A stretch of 64,000 bases of DNA from Hasllibacter halocynthiae (GCF_003003095.1 NZ_PVTT01000001.1:1240001-1304000); one strand, 5' to 3'. Positions 1-11,155 are shown, numbered from the stretch's first letter. The notes: generated by a model from the letters alone, not told the origin. Numbers and translations: made by a program.

Positions 1-993
<993 letters not shown>

Positions 994-1070
994 GGTGTCT
1001 CTCCTTCAGGGGAAGCGGGGGCGGCCGGAAAGGCCGGTCGGAGTGCAATGTAAGGAGAAGGGGCCGGTGT

Positions 1071-2120
1071 TCAACGCGCGAAACCTTCGGAAGACGGATC
1101 GTCGCCGCCCGCGCCGCGCCCCACTACCTCCGGCACCAGCGTCAGGAGGGGGCCGCGCCTGCGGATCACGATCCCGTTGAGCGTCCTCGCCGCCGCGCCC
1201 GCGAGCATGGCCCGGTCCAGCGCCGCGACGTCGCGCCCGCGCGGTGCACGGCCCTCCCGCGTCAACGCCAGCCTCCAGGCGCGGCGGCGGATCGGGGTCG
1301 GCAGGCCCAGGAGCGGCGCCGCCGCGAGGCCCCCGTCGCATCCGGCCCCTTCGAGGCGGCGCGCGGCCTCCGCCTCCTCCAGCGATCGGCGCTCGGCGGC
1401 GAGGGCGGCGACGCGGGCCAACGCGGCGGCGGTTCCCAGCGGCATGCCCGCCAGCGCCCGGCGGGCATGGGTGCGGGCATGGCGCGGATCGTCGTTCGCG
1501 GGGTCCTCGACCCAAGGGATGCCCGCCGCGCGAAGCCAACTGCGCAGCGCCTCGCGGGGGGTGCCCAGCAACGGACGGCGGAAGAGGCCGCAGGGTGAGG
1601 TGTCAGGCATCGCGGAGAGTGCGTCGACGCCCCCGCCGCGCAGCGCCATCAGCACCGTCTCGGCCTGATCGTCCAGCGTGTGCCCCGTCAGGACCGCCGA
1701 GAGGCCCTCGCGCCGTGCCCAGCCACGCAGCAGCCGGAGGCGCGCCGCCCGCGCGGGGCCCTGCCCCGCATCCCGCGGAGGGTCGGCCCAGCGCAGGGTG
1801 GCATGGGCCAGCCCCAGGGCCGCTGCCGCCGCGCCCACGGCACGGGCCTCCGCGGCCGAGGATCGCCGCAGCCCATGGTCCACCGTGGCCGCCCGCGCCG
1901 GGACCCCTTCGAGCGCGGCGAGATGCATGAGCGCGACCGAGTCGCCCCCCCCGGAGACCGCCAGCCCGACGGGTCCATCCTCGGGGACCAGTCGGCGCAG
2001 CTCGGCCCGGAAGAGGGCGCGCAGGTTCAGGAGCAGCCCATGGCCCGCGCGGCATCCGCCGATTGGGCCGCCGCGCCCGAGCCGGGGAAGCGGCTCTGCA
2101 CGTCCGCGAGCGTGATGCAC
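1071..2120 (-). CDS. tilS: tRNA(Ile)-lysidine synthase TilS
   Basis: TilS joins lysine to C34 of tRNA-Ile(CAU) so that it reads AUA. The N-type ATP pyrophosphatase signature SGGGDS is visible (residues 56-61 from the ATG given), followed by TGHTLDDQAET. At 349 residues it is somewhat shorter than well-studied TilS proteins. The start is uncertain. The only in-frame ATG (2120) lies 94 bases inside ybgF and would add an arginine/glycine-rich stretch that looks like a shadow of ybgF. A non-canonical CTG at 2036, 2030 or 2024, just at the ybgF stop, would give a more typical N-terminus. The gene is tightly coupled to ybgF upstream and ftsH downstream. Confidence 0.9.
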   Translation of the reverse strand: MHHARGRAEPLPRLGRGGPIGGCRAGHGLLLNLRALFRAELRRLVPEDGPVGLAVSGGGDSVALMHLAALEGVPARAATVDHGLRRSSAAEARAVGAAAAALGLAHATLRWADPPRDAGQGPARAARLRLLRGWARREGLSAVLTGHTLDDQAETVLMALRGGGVDALSAMPDTSPCGLFRRPLLGTPREALRSWLRAAGIPWVEDPANDDPRHARTHARRALAGMPLGTAAALARVAALAAERRSLEEAEAARRLEGAGCDGGLAAAPLLGLPTPIRRRAWRLALTREGRAPRGRDVAALDRAMLAGAAARTLNGIVIRRRGPLLTLVPEVVGRGAGGDDPSSEGFAR

Positions 2121-2830
2121 GCCGGCTCCGTCTGGCCGAGGTCGCGCAGCGCGAGGCCGAGACGATGGAGCGCGTCGCCCGCCGCCGCGCCTTCGGGATC
2201 GCCCGAGAAGGCGGCGAGATAGGCACGCGCGGCGCCCGGCAGATCGCCTGCGCGCTCCAGCGCCTCCCCCTCGCGGAACTTCGCCGTCCCGGTCAGCGGC
2301 CCGCCCGGGTAGCTCTCCGCGAAGGTGGCGAAGAGGGTCGCGGCCTGTGCGTAGTCGCCGCCGTCGAAGGCGGCCTGCGCGGCGTCGAAGTCGGCCTGCT
2401 CGCCCAGGGCGAGCTGCGCGCCGCCCGTCACCGGGGTCGCCTGCGCGCCGCCCTCGGGCAGCTCGCCACCGCCCAGGGTGGACGTCTCGGCCAGCTGCGA
2501 GACGTCGCCCCCCTCCAGCTCCACCAGCCGGAACTCAAGGTCGCCGATGCGGCGCGTGCCGTCCGTCACCACCCGGTCCACCCTGCCCGTCAGCGCCTCC
2601 GTGGCGGAGGTCAGGCGCTGAAGCTCGGACTCGATGGCGTCGATCCGCTCCAGCGCGGACGAGGGCAGGTTCAGCGACTGCCCGCCCGTGGTCGACAGCT
2701 CGCGCCGCAGCCCCTGCACGTCCGAGTTGAGAAGCACGAGCTGCTGGCGGATGTCGGCCAGCGTGGCCTCGCGGTCCTGCGAGAGCGCGGGGCCGGCGAG
2801 AAGCGCGAGGACGCAGAGCAGGGCGCGCAT
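2027..2830 (-). CDS. ybgF: Tol-Pal system protein YbgF (CpoB-like)
   Basis: This periplasmic protein coordinates the Tol-Pal machine with peptidoglycan synthesis during constriction. It has a signal peptide (about 1-18, cleaved after ALSQ), a heptad-rich coiled-coil stretch (about 20-100) suited to trimerisation, a low-complexity linker, and a C-terminal TPR region (about 145-267) with repeats such as GGDYAQAATLFATFAESYPGG. The start is the ATG at 2830, which shares one base with the pal stop (TGATG), so translational coupling is likely. The 267-residue length is normal for the family. Confidence 0.93.
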   Translation of the reverse strand: MRALLCVLALLAGPALSQDREATLADIRQQLVLLNSDVQGLRRELSTTGGQSLNLPSSALERIDAIESELQRLTSATEALTGRVDRVVTDGTRRIGDLEFRLVELEGGDVSQLAETSTLGGGELPEGGAQATPVTGGAQLALGEQADFDAAQAAFDGGDYAQAATLFATFAESYPGGPLTGTAKFREGEALERAGDLPGAARAYLAAFSGDPEGAAAGDALHRLGLALRDLGQTEPACITLADVQSRFPGSGAAAQSADAARAMGCS

Positions 2831-3354
2831 CAGACCGACCCGACCCCACCGGCCAGCACCGTGACGGCGCGGCGGTTCTGCGCGTAGCACGCCTCCGAGG
2901 AGCAGATCTCGAGCGGGCGTTCCTTGCCGTAGGTCACCGTCCGCAGGCGCGACGAGGCGATGCCCTGCGAGACCAGGAACTCCTGCGCGGCGGCGGCGCG
3001 CCGGGCGCCGAGGGCGAGGTTGTACTCCCGCGTGCCCTGCTCGTCCGCATGACCTTCGATGACGGCGGTGAAGCCGGGGTTCTGCTGAAGCCACCGCGCC
3101 TGCCGCGTCAGCGCCGTCCGCGCCTCGCCCGAGAGGGTCGACTGATCGACTGCGAAGAGCACGCGGTCGCCCACCGTCTGCTGGAAGTAGGCCGCCGAGG
3201 CCGGATCGCTCGCGCTGCCGGGAACGATCCCGCCCGCGACGCCCTGGGCGCCCGGCGCCCCCGCGGCGCCGCTTCCGGGCCCGAAGCCGGTCGGGTTGGT
3301 GCAGGCCGACAGCAGCGTTGCGGCGGCGAGGGTCGCGGCGATCATCGGGCGCAT
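2830..3354 (-). CDS. pal: Peptidoglycan-associated lipoprotein Pal
   Basis: Pal is the outer-membrane lipoprotein that anchors the outer membrane to peptidoglycan and binds TolB. The N-terminus is a lipoprotein signal with lipobox LSAC (lipidated Cys at about 21). After a Gly/Ala-rich linker comes an OmpA-like domain with the peptidoglycan-binding signature IEGHADEQGTREYNLALG and the ending AQNRRAVTV. An AAGGAA ribosome site lies just upstream of ATG 3354. It sits between tolB and ybgF as in most proteobacteria. Confidence 0.97.
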   Translation of the reverse strand: MRPMIAATLAAATLLSACTNPTGFGPGSGAAGAPGAQGVAGGIVPGSASDPASAAYFQQTVGDRVLFAVDQSTLSGEARTALTRQARWLQQNPGFTAVIEGHADEQGTREYNLALGARRAAAAQEFLVSQGIASSRLRTVTYGKERPLEICSSEACYAQNRRAVTVLAGGVGSV

Positions 3355-3407
3355 GGAGGTTCCTTCCGGTGTTCGAGGAGCGGTGATGCCGCCTCGTGAA
3401 AGTCGTT

Positions 3408-4739
3408 TCAAGGAAGCAGCGGCGACCAGGACGGATCGCTCGCGAAGGCAGGGGTGGAGACGCGGCGCAGGTTACGGCCGGTCACGTCGACCGACCAGAG
3501 GTCCGGCGCGCCGTCCTCGCCCTGGGTCTCGCGGGTGAACATGATCACGCGGCCATTTGGCGCCCAGGTCGGCCCCTCGTCGAGGAACGATGCCGTGAGC
3601 AGACGCTCGTCGCTGCCGTCCGTCCGCATGGCGCCGATGTGGAAGCGACCGGCGTTCTGCTTGGTGAAGGCGATCAGGTCGCCGCGGGGCGACCAGACCG
3701 GGGTGCCGTAGCGCCCCTCGCCGGAGGAGATGCGGCGTGCCTCGCCGCCGCTCGCCGGCATCACGTAGATCTGGGGGATGCCGGTGCGGTCGCTTTCGAA
3801 CACGATCTGGCTGCCGTCGGGCGAGTAGCTCGGCGCGGTCTCTATGGAGGGGGCGGATGTCAGCCTCTGACGCGCGCCCGTGGCGAGGTCGAGCGTGTAG
3901 AGATCAGTGTTCCCGCCCGAGGACAGCGAGTAGACCACCGTGTTCCCGTCGGGCGCGAAGCGCGGCGCGAAGGACATCGTGGACGAGCCGTCCCCCAGGG
4001 GCTGCGAAGTGACCGATCCGACGTCCAGCAGGTACACCTCCGGGAAGCCGGAGGCATAGCTGGTGTAGAGGACGCGGTCGCCGCGCGGGCTGAAGCGCGG
4101 GGCGAGCACGATGGAGCTGTCGTCCGTGAGGTAGCGGACGTTCGCGCCGTCGTAGTCCATGATCGCCAGCCGCTTGAGGCGGGCGTTCTTCGGCCCGGTC
4201 TCGGACACGAAGACCACGCGGCTGTCGAAATAGCCGGCCTCGCCGGTGAGGCGCGAGTAGATCTCGTCCGCGATCTTGTGGCCCAGCCGCCGCAGCTCGG
4301 TCGTGGTGCCCGCGAACTGGAGTCCCTCGCCGACCTCGCCGTCGGAGAAGACGTCGTGCAGGCGGAACCGCACCGTGACCGCGCCGTCGCCACGCGTCGC
4401 GACCCCGGCGGTGACGAGGGCCTGCGCGTTGATCGCCTTCCAGTCGGCGTAGGCGACGGGCGCGTCGAAGGACGCGACGCGCGAGATGAAGGCGTCGGCC
4501 GGGATCGCCCGGAAGAGGCCCGAGTTCACGAGGTCGTCCGTGACCACCTGCGTCAGCTCGGCGACGATCGCCTCGGCGCCGGCATCCTCGGCGACGAAGG
4601 TGGGGATCGCGATCGGCAGGGGCTCGATCACGCCCTGCTCCAGCGTGATCCGCAGCGGCCCGGGGGCCTGCTGCGCGGCTGCGGGCGGCGCTGTCAGCGC
4701 GGCGGCCGCGAGCATCGCGGCGATGGTGATGATCTTCAT
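3408..4739 (-). CDS. tolB: Tol-Pal system beta-propeller protein TolB
   Basis: TolB is the periplasmic component that shuttles between TolA and Pal. The 443 residues start with a signal peptide (about 1-22, cleaved near AAAQ). An N-terminal alpha/beta domain of about 150 residues follows, and then a six-bladed beta-propeller built from WD40-like TolB repeats such as [31 protein letters not shown] and [13 protein letters not shown]. The length matches the family. It lies 118 bp after the tolA-like gene and 53 bp before pal. Confidence 0.97.
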   Translation of the reverse strand: MKIITIAAMLAAAALTAPPAAAQQAPGPLRITLEQGVIEPLPIAIPTFVAEDAGAEAIVAELTQVVTDDLVNSGLFRAIPADAFISRVASFDAPVAYADWKAINAQALVTAGVATRGDGAVTVRFRLHDVFSDGEVGEGLQFAGTTTELRRLGHKIADEIYSRLTGEAGYFDSRVVFVSETGPKNARLKRLAIMDYDGANVRYLTDDSSIVLAPRFSPRGDRVLYTSYASGFPEVYLLDVGSVTSQPLGDGSSTMSFAPRFAPDGNTVVYSLSSGGNTDLYTLDLATGARQRLTSAPSIETAPSYSPDGSQIVFESDRTGIPQIYVMPASGGEARRISSGEGRYGTPVWSPRGDLIAFTKQNAGRFHIGAMRTDGSDERLLTASFLDEGPTWAPNGRVIMFTRETQGEDGAPDLWSVDVTGRNLRRVSTPAFASDPSWSPLLP

Positions 4740-4857
4740 GGTCCCTACCCTTCCTCGGCCGGGGTTCTGACGCGGCTGCGCACGTCATCAAATGGCAGGC
4801 GCGCCGGCGGTCCGCGACGGGCGGAGGACCGCGCACGAAGATGTCCCGTGCGCCGCG

Positions 4858-6042
4858 TCACCAGCGGATTCCCGTCGGATCGAAGGTCAGGATCACCTCG
4901 CGCCACTGGCCGTACTTCTCGGCCGGCAGGTCGAAGCCGCGCGCGCCGCACCGGGCGATGGCGGTGCGCGCGCGTTCCCACGCGATCTGCTGCCCGGCGG
5001 GCGTGCCGCCCGTGGCCGAGACCCGCGTCGGCCCGGAGGCGATCGTGCCGTCCTGGTTCAGCGTGAACGCGACCTCCACGGTGCTCTGCATCCACTCGGC
5101 GCCCGGGTCGGTGATCCAGCACTGCTGGACGGCGAAGCGGAAGCCGTCCCGCTCGGAGAAGGTCATCGGCGGGCCGATGGGCAGGTCGGGCGCCTCCGCC
5201 TCGGAGGAGGCGCTCTCCGCCTCCGCCTCGGCCAACGCGTCGAGCACGCCGCCCGAGAAGTCCGCCGGCGCCTCCTCGATCGCGGTGCTGTCGGCAGCGG
5301 CGACCTCGACCTCGGGTTCGGGGGCGGGATCGGGTGCCGGATCGGAACGGCGCGGCCTGGCGGGCGGCGCGGGCGAGCTGGCGGGGGCCAGCGCCAGGTC
5401 CTGCTCCTCGATCTCGTTGGCCTCGGTCTCCAGCACGTCGCCGGCCTCTTCGGGGGCGGTAGCGACCTCCTCCTCCGGGGCGGGCTCGGACGCCTCGGGG
5501 GCGGGTTCGGGCACGGTCGCCTCCACCACCTCGGGGGCGGTCTCGGCCTCGGGGGGCGGGACCGGGGCCGGCTGCGGCGCGACGCGGGGCGCGGGGCGCG
5601 GGTCGACCTCGGGCCCGGGGAGCGGGACGGGCGGCGCCTCCGCGATGGCTGCGGGGCGCGCGGGCTCGGGAGGTGATTCGGGCTCGGGCGGCGGCGCCTC
5701 GGGCAGTGCGGGCTCGGGCTCGGCTGGGGCGGCGGCGCTCTCCGCCGGTGCGGGCTCGGCCGTGTCCGGGGGGGTCTGTTCGACCGGCTCGGGCAGCGCC
5801 GGCGGCGCGGGCTCGGGCTCGGGCGGCGCGGCCTGGGCCGGCTCCTCGGCGGGGGCGGGCGGGGTCTCGGCCGTGCCCGCCGTCAGCGACGAGGCGGAGA
5901 CGAGCACCGCCTCGATGGCGGCGGGGGGGGGCGCCTCGTCCGGCTCGGCTAGGAGGCCGCCGAACAGCGCGAAGGCGATCAGCGCCGTATGGCCGCCCAC
6001 CGAGACGACCGTGCCCGCGTCGATCTCGTCCCGAAGCGCCAT
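4858..6042 (-). CDS. tolA: TolA-like inner-membrane energy transducer (Pro/Glu/Ala-rich)
   Basis: TolA links the TolQR proton channel to TolB and Pal across the periplasm. The protein has a short cytoplasmic start, one membrane helix (about 13-32, VVSVGGHTALIAFALFGGLL), and about 240 residues of extremely Pro/Glu/Ala-rich low-complexity spacer. The folded C-terminal TonB/TolA-type domain (about 290-394) includes the stretch VEVAFTLNQDGTI. The TolA assignment rests on position between tolR and tolB. By sequence alone it could equally be called a TonB-family protein. The spacer composition makes the opposite strand open too, but that reading has no domain. Confidence 0.88.
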   Translation of the reverse strand: MALRDEIDAGTVVSVGGHTALIAFALFGGLLAEPDEAPPPAAIEAVLVSASSLTAGTAETPPAPAEEPAQAAPPEPEPAPPALPEPVEQTPPDTAEPAPAESAAAPAEPEPALPEAPPPEPESPPEPARPAAIAEAPPVPLPGPEVDPRPAPRVAPQPAPVPPPEAETAPEVVEATVPEPAPEASEPAPEEEVATAPEEAGDVLETEANEIEEQDLALAPASSPAPPARPRRSDPAPDPAPEPEVEVAAADSTAIEEAPADFSGGVLDALAEAEAESASSEAEAPDLPIGPPMTFSERDGFRFAVQQCWITDPGAEWMQSTVEVAFTLNQDGTIASGPTRVSATGGTPAGQQIAWERARTAIARCGARGFDLPAEKYGQWREVILTFDPTGIRW

Positions 6043-6507
6043 TCAGCCTCCGAAGGTCGGGCCGTCCGTGTCGGTGATCAGACCGATGTCGGTGAACCCG
6101 GCGGCGTTGAGCGCGCCCATGACCTGCACGACGCGCGCGTAAGCCACGGTCTCGTCGGCCTGCAGGAAGATGCGCTGGGAGTCCCGCTCCGCCGCGATGG
6201 CGCGAAGGCGGGGGATGAGGTCGTCGTCCGCGATCTCCGTCGTCTGGATGGCTAGGCCGCCGCCGGCCTGGACGGAGACGGTCAGCGGCTCCTCCTGGTC
6301 GACGCTCAGCGCCTCGGCGGCCGTGTCGGGCAGCTCGACCGGGACGCCCACGGTCAGCAGCGGCGCGGCCACCATGAAGATGATGAGAAGGACCAGCATC
6401 ACGTCCACGAAGGGCGTGACGTTGATCTCGGACATGGGGGCGGCACGGGACCGGCCCCGGCGCCGACGCGATCCGCCTCCGCCGCCCTTGATGACCCCCG
6501 CGCCCAT
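6043..6507 (-). CDS. tolR: Biopolymer transport protein TolR (ExbD family)
   Basis: TolR forms the proton channel of the Tol system with TolQ. The 154 residues have a Gly/Arg-rich cytoplasmic start, the family signature [22 protein letters not shown] with the channel aspartate in the membrane segment (about 25-47), and a C-terminal periplasmic domain. It starts 1 bp after the tolQ stop and ends directly before the tolA-like start. Confidence 0.97.
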   Translation of the reverse strand: MGAGVIKGGGGGSRRRRGRSRAAPMSEINVTPFVDVMLVLLIIFMVAAPLLTVGVPVELPDTAAEALSVDQEEPLTVSVQAGGGLAIQTTEIADDDLIPRLRAIAAERDSQRIFLQADETVAYARVVQVMGALNAAGFTDIGLITDTDGPTFGG

Positions 6508-6508
6508 C

Positions 6509-7177
6509 TCAGGCGTCCACCTCGCGCGACAGGAGGGTCCCGAACTCGTCGGCGAACCCTTCCATGCCGGCGGTGATGCGCCCCGCGTCCGAGGTCAGCT
6601 TGTTGTAGAAGATGACCGCCGGGATCGCCGCCAGAAGGCCCAGCGCGGTGGCGAACAACGCCTCGGCGATGCCCGGCGCGACCACGGCGAGGTTCGTGTT
6701 CTGCTGGGCGGCGATCTCGGTGAAGGCGTTCATGATGCCCCAGACGGTGCCGAAGAGGCCGATGAAGGGCGCGGTCGAGCCGACGGTTGCGAGGAAGGGC
6801 AGGCCCTTCTCCAGATCTTCGGCCTCCTTCGCGATCGCGACGTCCATCGAGCGGTCTATCCGCGCGGTCGCGCCCGGGATCAGCCCGCCGCTCTCGCGGT
6901 GCGAGCGGCGCCATTCCGTCATCCCGGCGGAGAACACCCGCTCGGGGCCCGTGCCGGGATTGGGGCCGATCGTCTCGTAGAGCTCGTCCAGCGGCTCGCC
7001 CGACCAGAACTTCTCGTCGAAGCGGGCAGCCTCGGCCTTGGCCGCGCGGTAGCGCAGGAGCTTGCGGACGATGATCGCCCAGGCCCAGACGCTGGCCACC
7101 ACCAGCGCGATCATCACCAGCTTCACCGTGAGGCTGGACTGGGCGAATAGCCCCCAGAGGCTGAGATCGTGTTCCAT
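6509..7177 (-). CDS. tolQ: Tol-Pal system protein TolQ (ExbB family)
   Basis: TolQ is the multi-spanning partner of TolR in the proton-driven Tol motor. The protein shows a first membrane segment at about 15-38 ([20 protein letters not shown]) and a long cytoplasmic loop with RIDRSMDVA. The MotA/TolQ/ExbB core follows, with [19 protein letters not shown] and [25 protein letters not shown] 7177 is chosen because it gives the normal N-terminus [11 protein letters not shown]. Upstream in-frame sequence is low-complexity. The length, 222 residues, is near the family norm. Confidence 0.97.
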   Translation of the reverse strand: MEHDLSLWGLFAQSSLTVKLVMIALVVASVWAWAIIVRKLLRYRAAKAEAARFDEKFWSGEPLDELYETIGPNPGTGPERVFSAGMTEWRRSHRESGGLIPGATARIDRSMDVAIAKEAEDLEKGLPFLATVGSTAPFIGLFGTVWGIMNAFTEIAAQQNTNLAVVAPGIAEALFATALGLLAAIPAVIFYNKLTSDAGRITAGMEGFADEFGTLLSREVDA

Positions 7178-7337
7178 GAATGCCCTGTCCCCGCGCCCTC
7201 CCGGGGGCGCCCGTACTGCACGTCCGCCGCGCCCGTCTTTCCGCGGGCGTCGAGGCGACGTTACCGCGCCGCGCGGGAAAGCGCCAATCGCGCGCGCGTC
7301 ATCCGCGAAGTGATGCGCGGCGCGATGCCGATCCGCC

Positions 7338-7730
7338 TCACGCGGCCGCCGCACGCAGCGCTTCGGGAAGGCGGACGGGGCGCCCCGTAGGTCCCATCGC
7401 CGCGATGGTCACGCGCGCTTCGAAGGCCGCCGCCCCCCGGACCGAAACCCGCTGGCGCAGCACCGCCCGCGCGCGGCCGGGCGCCTCCGGCACCGTCTCC
7501 ACGAGGAACGGATCGTCCAGACGTGCCGGCGCGATCCAGTCGCACTCCATGTGGCGCACGACGAAGACCGTCCCCGCCTCGCGCAGGGCGTTCTGGTCGA
7601 GGCCCAGCCCGCGCACCCAGTCCGAACGGGCGCGCTCGCAGAACTTGAGCCAGTTGGCGTGATAGACCACCCCGCCCATGTCGGTATCCTCGTAGTGGAC
7701 CCGCCCCTCGTAGAGGTGCGGCGCGGTCAC
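7338..7730 (-). CDS. ybgC: Tol-Pal associated acyl-CoA thioesterase YbgC
   Basis: YbgC is a hotdog-fold 4-hydroxybenzoyl-CoA-thioesterase-like enzyme acting on short-chain acyl-CoAs, conserved at the head of tol operons. The active-site signature VHYEDTDMGGVVYHANWLKF (residues 11-30) contains the catalytic aspartate. The length of 130 residues is typical. It overlaps the upstream conserved unknown by 4 bp and is separated from tolQ by 160 bp, which leaves room for an internal promoter. Confidence 0.96.
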   Translation of the reverse strand: MTAPHLYEGRVHYEDTDMGGVVYHANWLKFCERARSDWVRGLGLDQNALREAGTVFVVRHMECDWIAPARLDDPFLVETVPEAPGRARAVLRQRVSVRGAAAFEARVTIAAMGPTGRPVRLPEALRAAAA

Positions 7731-8368
7731 TGCGGCCGCCCCATCCGCGCGGCGAGGCGCAGCGCGAGGGATGGGTCGCGGCCGCTCTGCGGCAGGACGG
7801 GATCATAGGCGGCGCGCAGCACGTTCGCGACGTCTGGCCGCAGCATCGCGCCGCCCGGCCCCGCGACGAGCGGCGGCGCCTCCGCGAAGGCCGTGTCGGA
7901 CCAGAGGAGCGCGACCTGCACCGCCTGCCCCAGCGCCAGCGCGCCGGCCGGGGCCTGCGACAGGTGCTCGTCCATCCGCAGGAGGACGAAGGCCGCCTTG
8001 ATCGCCCCCGGCCCCCCGTCGGGCGCCGCGTCGAAGCGGAACACACGATACTGGTTCGCGTCCGCGTCCTTCAGGCGACCGACGAGGGACGCCAGGTCCG
8101 GGATCAGCCGGTCGAGGCCCGGCACCTCCCCCAGCTCGTCCCAGTCGCGGACGAAGAAGAACATCAGGTTGCTGCCCAGCTCGGGGTCGGTCTCGGCGAC
8201 GGGGTGGCCGGTCAGATGGCCCACCGCCTCGACCGCGCCCTTGATCGCGGGCAGCGTCGCTTCCTCGACGCCGAAGGCGACGGGCGCGATGGCCCGGCCC
8301 CAGCGCGCGAAGACGAAGGAGCCGTCCGAACGGGTGAAGAGGCGCTCCAAATCGTTGGCATCGGGCAT
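7727..8368 (-). CDS. Conserved hypothetical protein between ruvB and ybgC
   Basis: This is a soluble-looking protein of 213 residues with no signal peptide or membrane helix. I do not recognise a domain. Visible features are a hydrophobic/aromatic core such as LMFFFVRDWDEL and an alternating pattern typical of a globular alpha/beta fold. It lies 42 bp after the ruvB stop and shares an ATGA overlap with ybgC, so it is probably translated with the tol genes. Similar unknowns are, as far as I recall, common at this position in Rhodobacterales. Its function cannot be inferred from sequence. Confidence 0.8.
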   Translation of the reverse strand: MPDANDLERLFTRSDGSFVFARWGRAIAPVAFGVEEATLPAIKGAVEAVGHLTGHPVAETDPELGSNLMFFFVRDWDELGEVPGLDRLIPDLASLVGRLKDADANQYRVFRFDAAPDGGPGAIKAAFVLLRMDEHLSQAPAGALALGQAVQVALLWSDTAFAEAPPLVAGPGGAMLRPDVANVLRAAYDPVLPQSGRDPSLALRLAARMGRPQ

Positions 8369-8410
8369 GCCGCCTGCATGGACGCGCCCCGGCCCGGGCG
8401 CAACGGCCCC

Positions 8411-9442
8411 TCAGCCCTCGTCGAAGAGGCCGCCCTGCATGGGCACCTCCGGCGCGTCGAGGCCGAGATGCCGCCAGGCCGGCTGGGTCAGCACCCGGCC
8501 CCTCGGCGTGCGCATGAGAAGGCCGCGCTGCAGAAGATAGGGCTCGACCACCTCCTCCAGGGCGTCGCGCGATTCCGAGAGGGCGGCGCTCATCGTCTCG
8601 ATCCCCACGGGGCCGCCGCCATAGGCCTCCGCGATCAGCGAGAGGTAGCGCCGGTCCCCCCCGTCGAGGCCGAGGGCGTCCACCCCCAGCCGCGCCAGGG
8701 CGTCCTTGGCGAGCGCTTCGGTGATCGTCCCGTCCCCCTCCACCACCGCGAAGTCCACCACCCGCCGCAGGAGGCGCCCCGCGATGCGGGGGGTGCCGCG
8801 GGCGCGGCGGGCGATCTCGCGCGCGCCGGCCTCCTCAGCGGCGACGCCCAGGAGGCGCGCGCCGCGGGTAACGATCTCGAAGAGCTCGCCTTCCTCGTAG
8901 AACTGCAACCGGATCGGGATTCCGAACCGGTCGCGCAGAGGCGTCGTCAGAAGGCCCAGCCGCGTCGTCGCGCCCACGAGGGTGAAGGGCTGCAGGTCGA
9001 TCCGCACCGTGCGCGCGGCCGGCCCCTCGCCGATCACGAGGTCGATCGCGTGATCCTCCATCGCGGGGTAGAGCACCTCCTCCACCACGGGGTTCAGGCG
9101 GTGGATCTCGTCGATGAAGAGGACGTCGTTCCGCTCGAGGTTGGTCAGGATCGCCGCGAGGTCGCCCGCCTTGGCCAGAACGGGCCCCGAGGTCATGCGG
9201 AACCCCACCCCCAGCTCGCGCGCCATGATCTGCGCGAGCGTCGTCTTGCCCAGGCCGGGGGGCCCGTGGAACAGCACGTGGTCCATCGCCTCGCCCCGCT
9301 GGCGGGCCGAGGCCGTGAACACCCGGAGGTTCGCCCGCGCCTCCGCCTGGCCGACGAACTCGTGCAGGGTCTGGGGTCGCAGCGCAGGACCGTCGTCGCC
9401 CTGCTGGCGCTCGGGGGAGAGGGGCTGTTCCATGCCGTCCAC
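8411..9442 (-). CDS. ruvB: Holliday junction DNA helicase RuvB
   Basis: RuvB is the AAA+ motor that drives branch migration with RuvA. Visible motifs are LHEFVGQ near the N-terminus, Walker [10 protein letters not shown], Walker [12 protein letters not shown], sensor I VGATTRLG, and a C-terminal winged helix ending in the family-typical RTPRGRVLT and AWRHLG. The length of 343 residues is standard. Two candidate starts (9442 and the internal ATG at 9433) differ by three residues. It lies 29 bp after ruvA. Confidence 0.98.
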   Translation of the reverse strand: MDGMEQPLSPERQQGDDGPALRPQTLHEFVGQAEARANLRVFTASARQRGEAMDHVLFHGPPGLGKTTLAQIMARELGVGFRMTSGPVLAKAGDLAAILTNLERNDVLFIDEIHRLNPVVEEVLYPAMEDHAIDLVIGEGPAARTVRIDLQPFTLVGATTRLGLLTTPLRDRFGIPIRLQFYEEGELFEIVTRGARLLGVAAEEAGAREIARRARGTPRIAGRLLRRVVDFAVVEGDGTITEALAKDALARLGVDALGLDGGDRRYLSLIAEAYGGGPVGIETMSAALSESRDALEEVVEPYLLQRGLLMRTPRGRVLTQPAWRHLGLDAPEVPMQGGLFDEG

Positions 9443-9471
9443 CTAGGCGTTCCGGGGGGCCATCGCGCCCC

Positions 9472-10131
9472 TCATGCGGGGGCCAGCCGCTTCAGGGCGG
9501 CACGGATCATGCCGGCCGTGTCCTCGGCCCCCTCGCCCGCCGCCTCCGCCACCGCCCGCGAGGCGTCAGCGGGCGCGTAGCCGAGGTTCTGGAGGGCGGA
9601 GAGCGCCTCGGACTGGGCCCCGGCGCCGCCCCCGGGCGTGGAGGGGGCGGACGGCTCGACCACCTCCCCCCCGACGGAGGCCGGCACCATCGGGGCGGCG
9701 CCCGCGTCGATGCCGCCCAGCGCCATCACGGCGGGGGCCTTGTCCTTCAGCTCGTTCGCAACGCGCTGCGCCAGCTTCGGCCCGACCCCCGGCGCGGCCC
9801 GGATGGACGCCCAGTCGCCCAGGGCGATGGCCCGCCCCACGCCGTCGGGCCCCAGCGTGCCCAGGATCGCCATGGAAGCCTTCGCGCCCACGCCCTGCAC
9901 GGTGGTCAGCAGGCGGTGCCACTCCTTCTCGAGGAGGGTCGGGAAGCCGAAGAGCTGGAGCAGGTCCTCGCGCACCAGGAGGTCGGTCCAGAGCTGCGCC
10001 GCCTCGCCCGCGCCGCCGAGGGCGGCCAGCGTCCGCTCGGAGCAGTGGACGACGTAGCCCACGCCCCCCACGTCGAGGATGACGTGATCCGCCGCGCGGT
10101 AGGCGATCCGCCCCGAGAGCCGCCCGATCAT
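9472..10131 (-). CDS. ruvA: Holliday junction branch migration protein RuvA
   Basis: RuvA binds the four-way junction and recruits RuvB. The start MIGRLSGRI is diagnostic and fixes ATG 10131, which overlaps the ruvC stop by 4 bp (ATGA). The N-terminal OB domain (with [13 protein letters not shown]) is followed by tandem helix-hairpin-helix motifs ([17 protein letters not shown] and [19 protein letters not shown]). After an acidic/Ala/Gly linker comes the C-terminal RuvB-binding helix bundle ([17 protein letters not shown]). The length is 219 residues. Confidence 0.97.
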   Translation of the reverse strand: MIGRLSGRIAYRAADHVILDVGGVGYVVHCSERTLAALGGAGEAAQLWTDLLVREDLLQLFGFPTLLEKEWHRLLTTVQGVGAKASMAILGTLGPDGVGRAIALGDWASIRAAPGVGPKLAQRVANELKDKAPAVMALGGIDAGAAPMVPASVGGEVVEPSAPSTPGGGAGAQSEALSALQNLGYAPADASRAVAEAAGEGAEDTAGMIRAALKRLAPA

Positions 10132-10613
10132 GCCGTGGCCCGGGCAGAGGCGCGCAGGTGCAGCGCGTGGCATATCGCGACGGCCAGCGCGTCGGCCGCG
10201 TCGGCACCGTCGGGATCCGCGCCAGGAAGCTGGAGGCGCACCATGTAGCCGATCTGATCCTTCGCGGCGTGGCCCGCGCCGACCACGGCCTTCTTCACGG
10301 CGTTCGGCGCGTACTCGCCCACGACGAGGCCTGCGCGGGCGGGCACCAGCATCGCGATCCCCCGCGCCTGCCCCAGCTTCAGGGTCGATGCGCCGTTGGC
10401 GGTGGCGAAGGTCGCCTCGACCGCCGCCGCGGCCGGCGCGTGGGCGGCGACCACCTCAGTCAGCCCGTCGTGGAGGGCGACCAGCCGCGCGCCGAGGTCG
10501 GCCCCCTTCGGCCGCACCGTGCCGCTCGCCACGTGCGCGAGGCGCGGCCCCTCGACCGCGATCACCCCCCAGCCGCAGGCGTTCAGCCCTGGGTCGATTC
10601 CAAGAACGCGCAT
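10128..10613 (-). CDS. ruvC: Crossover junction endodeoxyribonuclease RuvC
   Basis: RuvC cleaves Holliday junctions after branch migration. The catalytic acidic residues sit in GIDPGL (Asp7), AAVEATFA and [12 protein letters not shown]. The ATG at 10613 gives the standard start MRVLGIDPG and the 161-residue length fits. It is the first gene of the ruvCAB set and overlaps ruvA by 4 bp. Confidence 0.97.
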   Translation of the reverse strand: MRVLGIDPGLNACGWGVIAVEGPRLAHVASGTVRPKGADLGARLVALHDGLTEVVAAHAPAAAAVEATFATANGASTLKLGQARGIAMLVPARAGLVVGEYAPNAVKKAVVGAGHAAKDQIGYMVRLQLPGADPDGADAADALAVAICHALHLRASARATA

Positions 10614-10675
10614 CAGGCCCTCCCGCCGTTCCGGCGCCGGGCTAGCACGAAACGGGAACGGGCCGGAAGGGTCGT

Positions 10676-11068
10676 TCAGTCCAGCGCCGCGGCCTTCAGC
10701 GTGGGCGGCACGGTGCCCCGGATCGCCGCGCGCACCCCGCCGCCCGCCGCCGCCGTCACGGGATCGGGGTGCATGACGAAGGCGATCGCCTGGGCGGCGA
10801 GGTCGCCGGTGTCGAACCGCGAAAGGCGCTCCTCGTATTCGGCGGCGCCGACTTGGGCGAAGATCAGCGCCTTGAAAGCCGTCACCCCCAGGATCACGGC
10901 GACGAAGCCCCTCAGGGCGGGCAGCATGCGCCGGGCCTGTCGGCGTTGCGTGCGATAGGTCGGGACCATCAGGCCGTCGGGGCGAAGCTCGAACCCCGTG
11001 AGGGCCGTCGCCGACCGCCGTGGGCTCAGCGTTATGCGGTCGTCCATCTCGCCGAAGTGACGTCCCAT
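10676..11068 (-). CDS. Small single-pass membrane protein, unknown function
   Basis: A 130-residue protein with a basic N-terminal part (RRQARRM before the membrane segment) and one clear hydrophobic helix (about 55-73, [19 protein letters not shown]). The soluble C-terminal region contains [18 protein letters not shown]. The positive-inside rule predicts the C-terminus in the periplasm. I do not recognise a family beyond similarity to unknowns I associate with Rhodobacterales. It lies 62 bp upstream of ruvC on the same strand. Confidence 0.75.
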   Translation of the reverse strand: MGRHFGEMDDRITLSPRRSATALTGFELRPDGLMVPTYRTQRRQARRMLPALRGFVAVILGVTAFKALIFAQVGAAEYEERLSRFDTGDLAAQAIAFVMHPDPVTAAAGGGVRAAIRGTVPPTLKAAALD

Positions 11069-11155
11069 CGCAGCGCTCCATCCGGGCGACGGCCCGGCTG
11101 GCGATCTCTCTTGCCCTCAAATGTGGCAGAAAAGCGGCTTCTGGCGATATTGAGG

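Noticed and set aside
4841-6142. A 433-codon Ser/Gly/Ala-rich frame opposite the tolA-like gene
   Set aside because: It is the mirror of the Pro/Glu/Ala low-complexity spacer, has no ribosome site and no domain.
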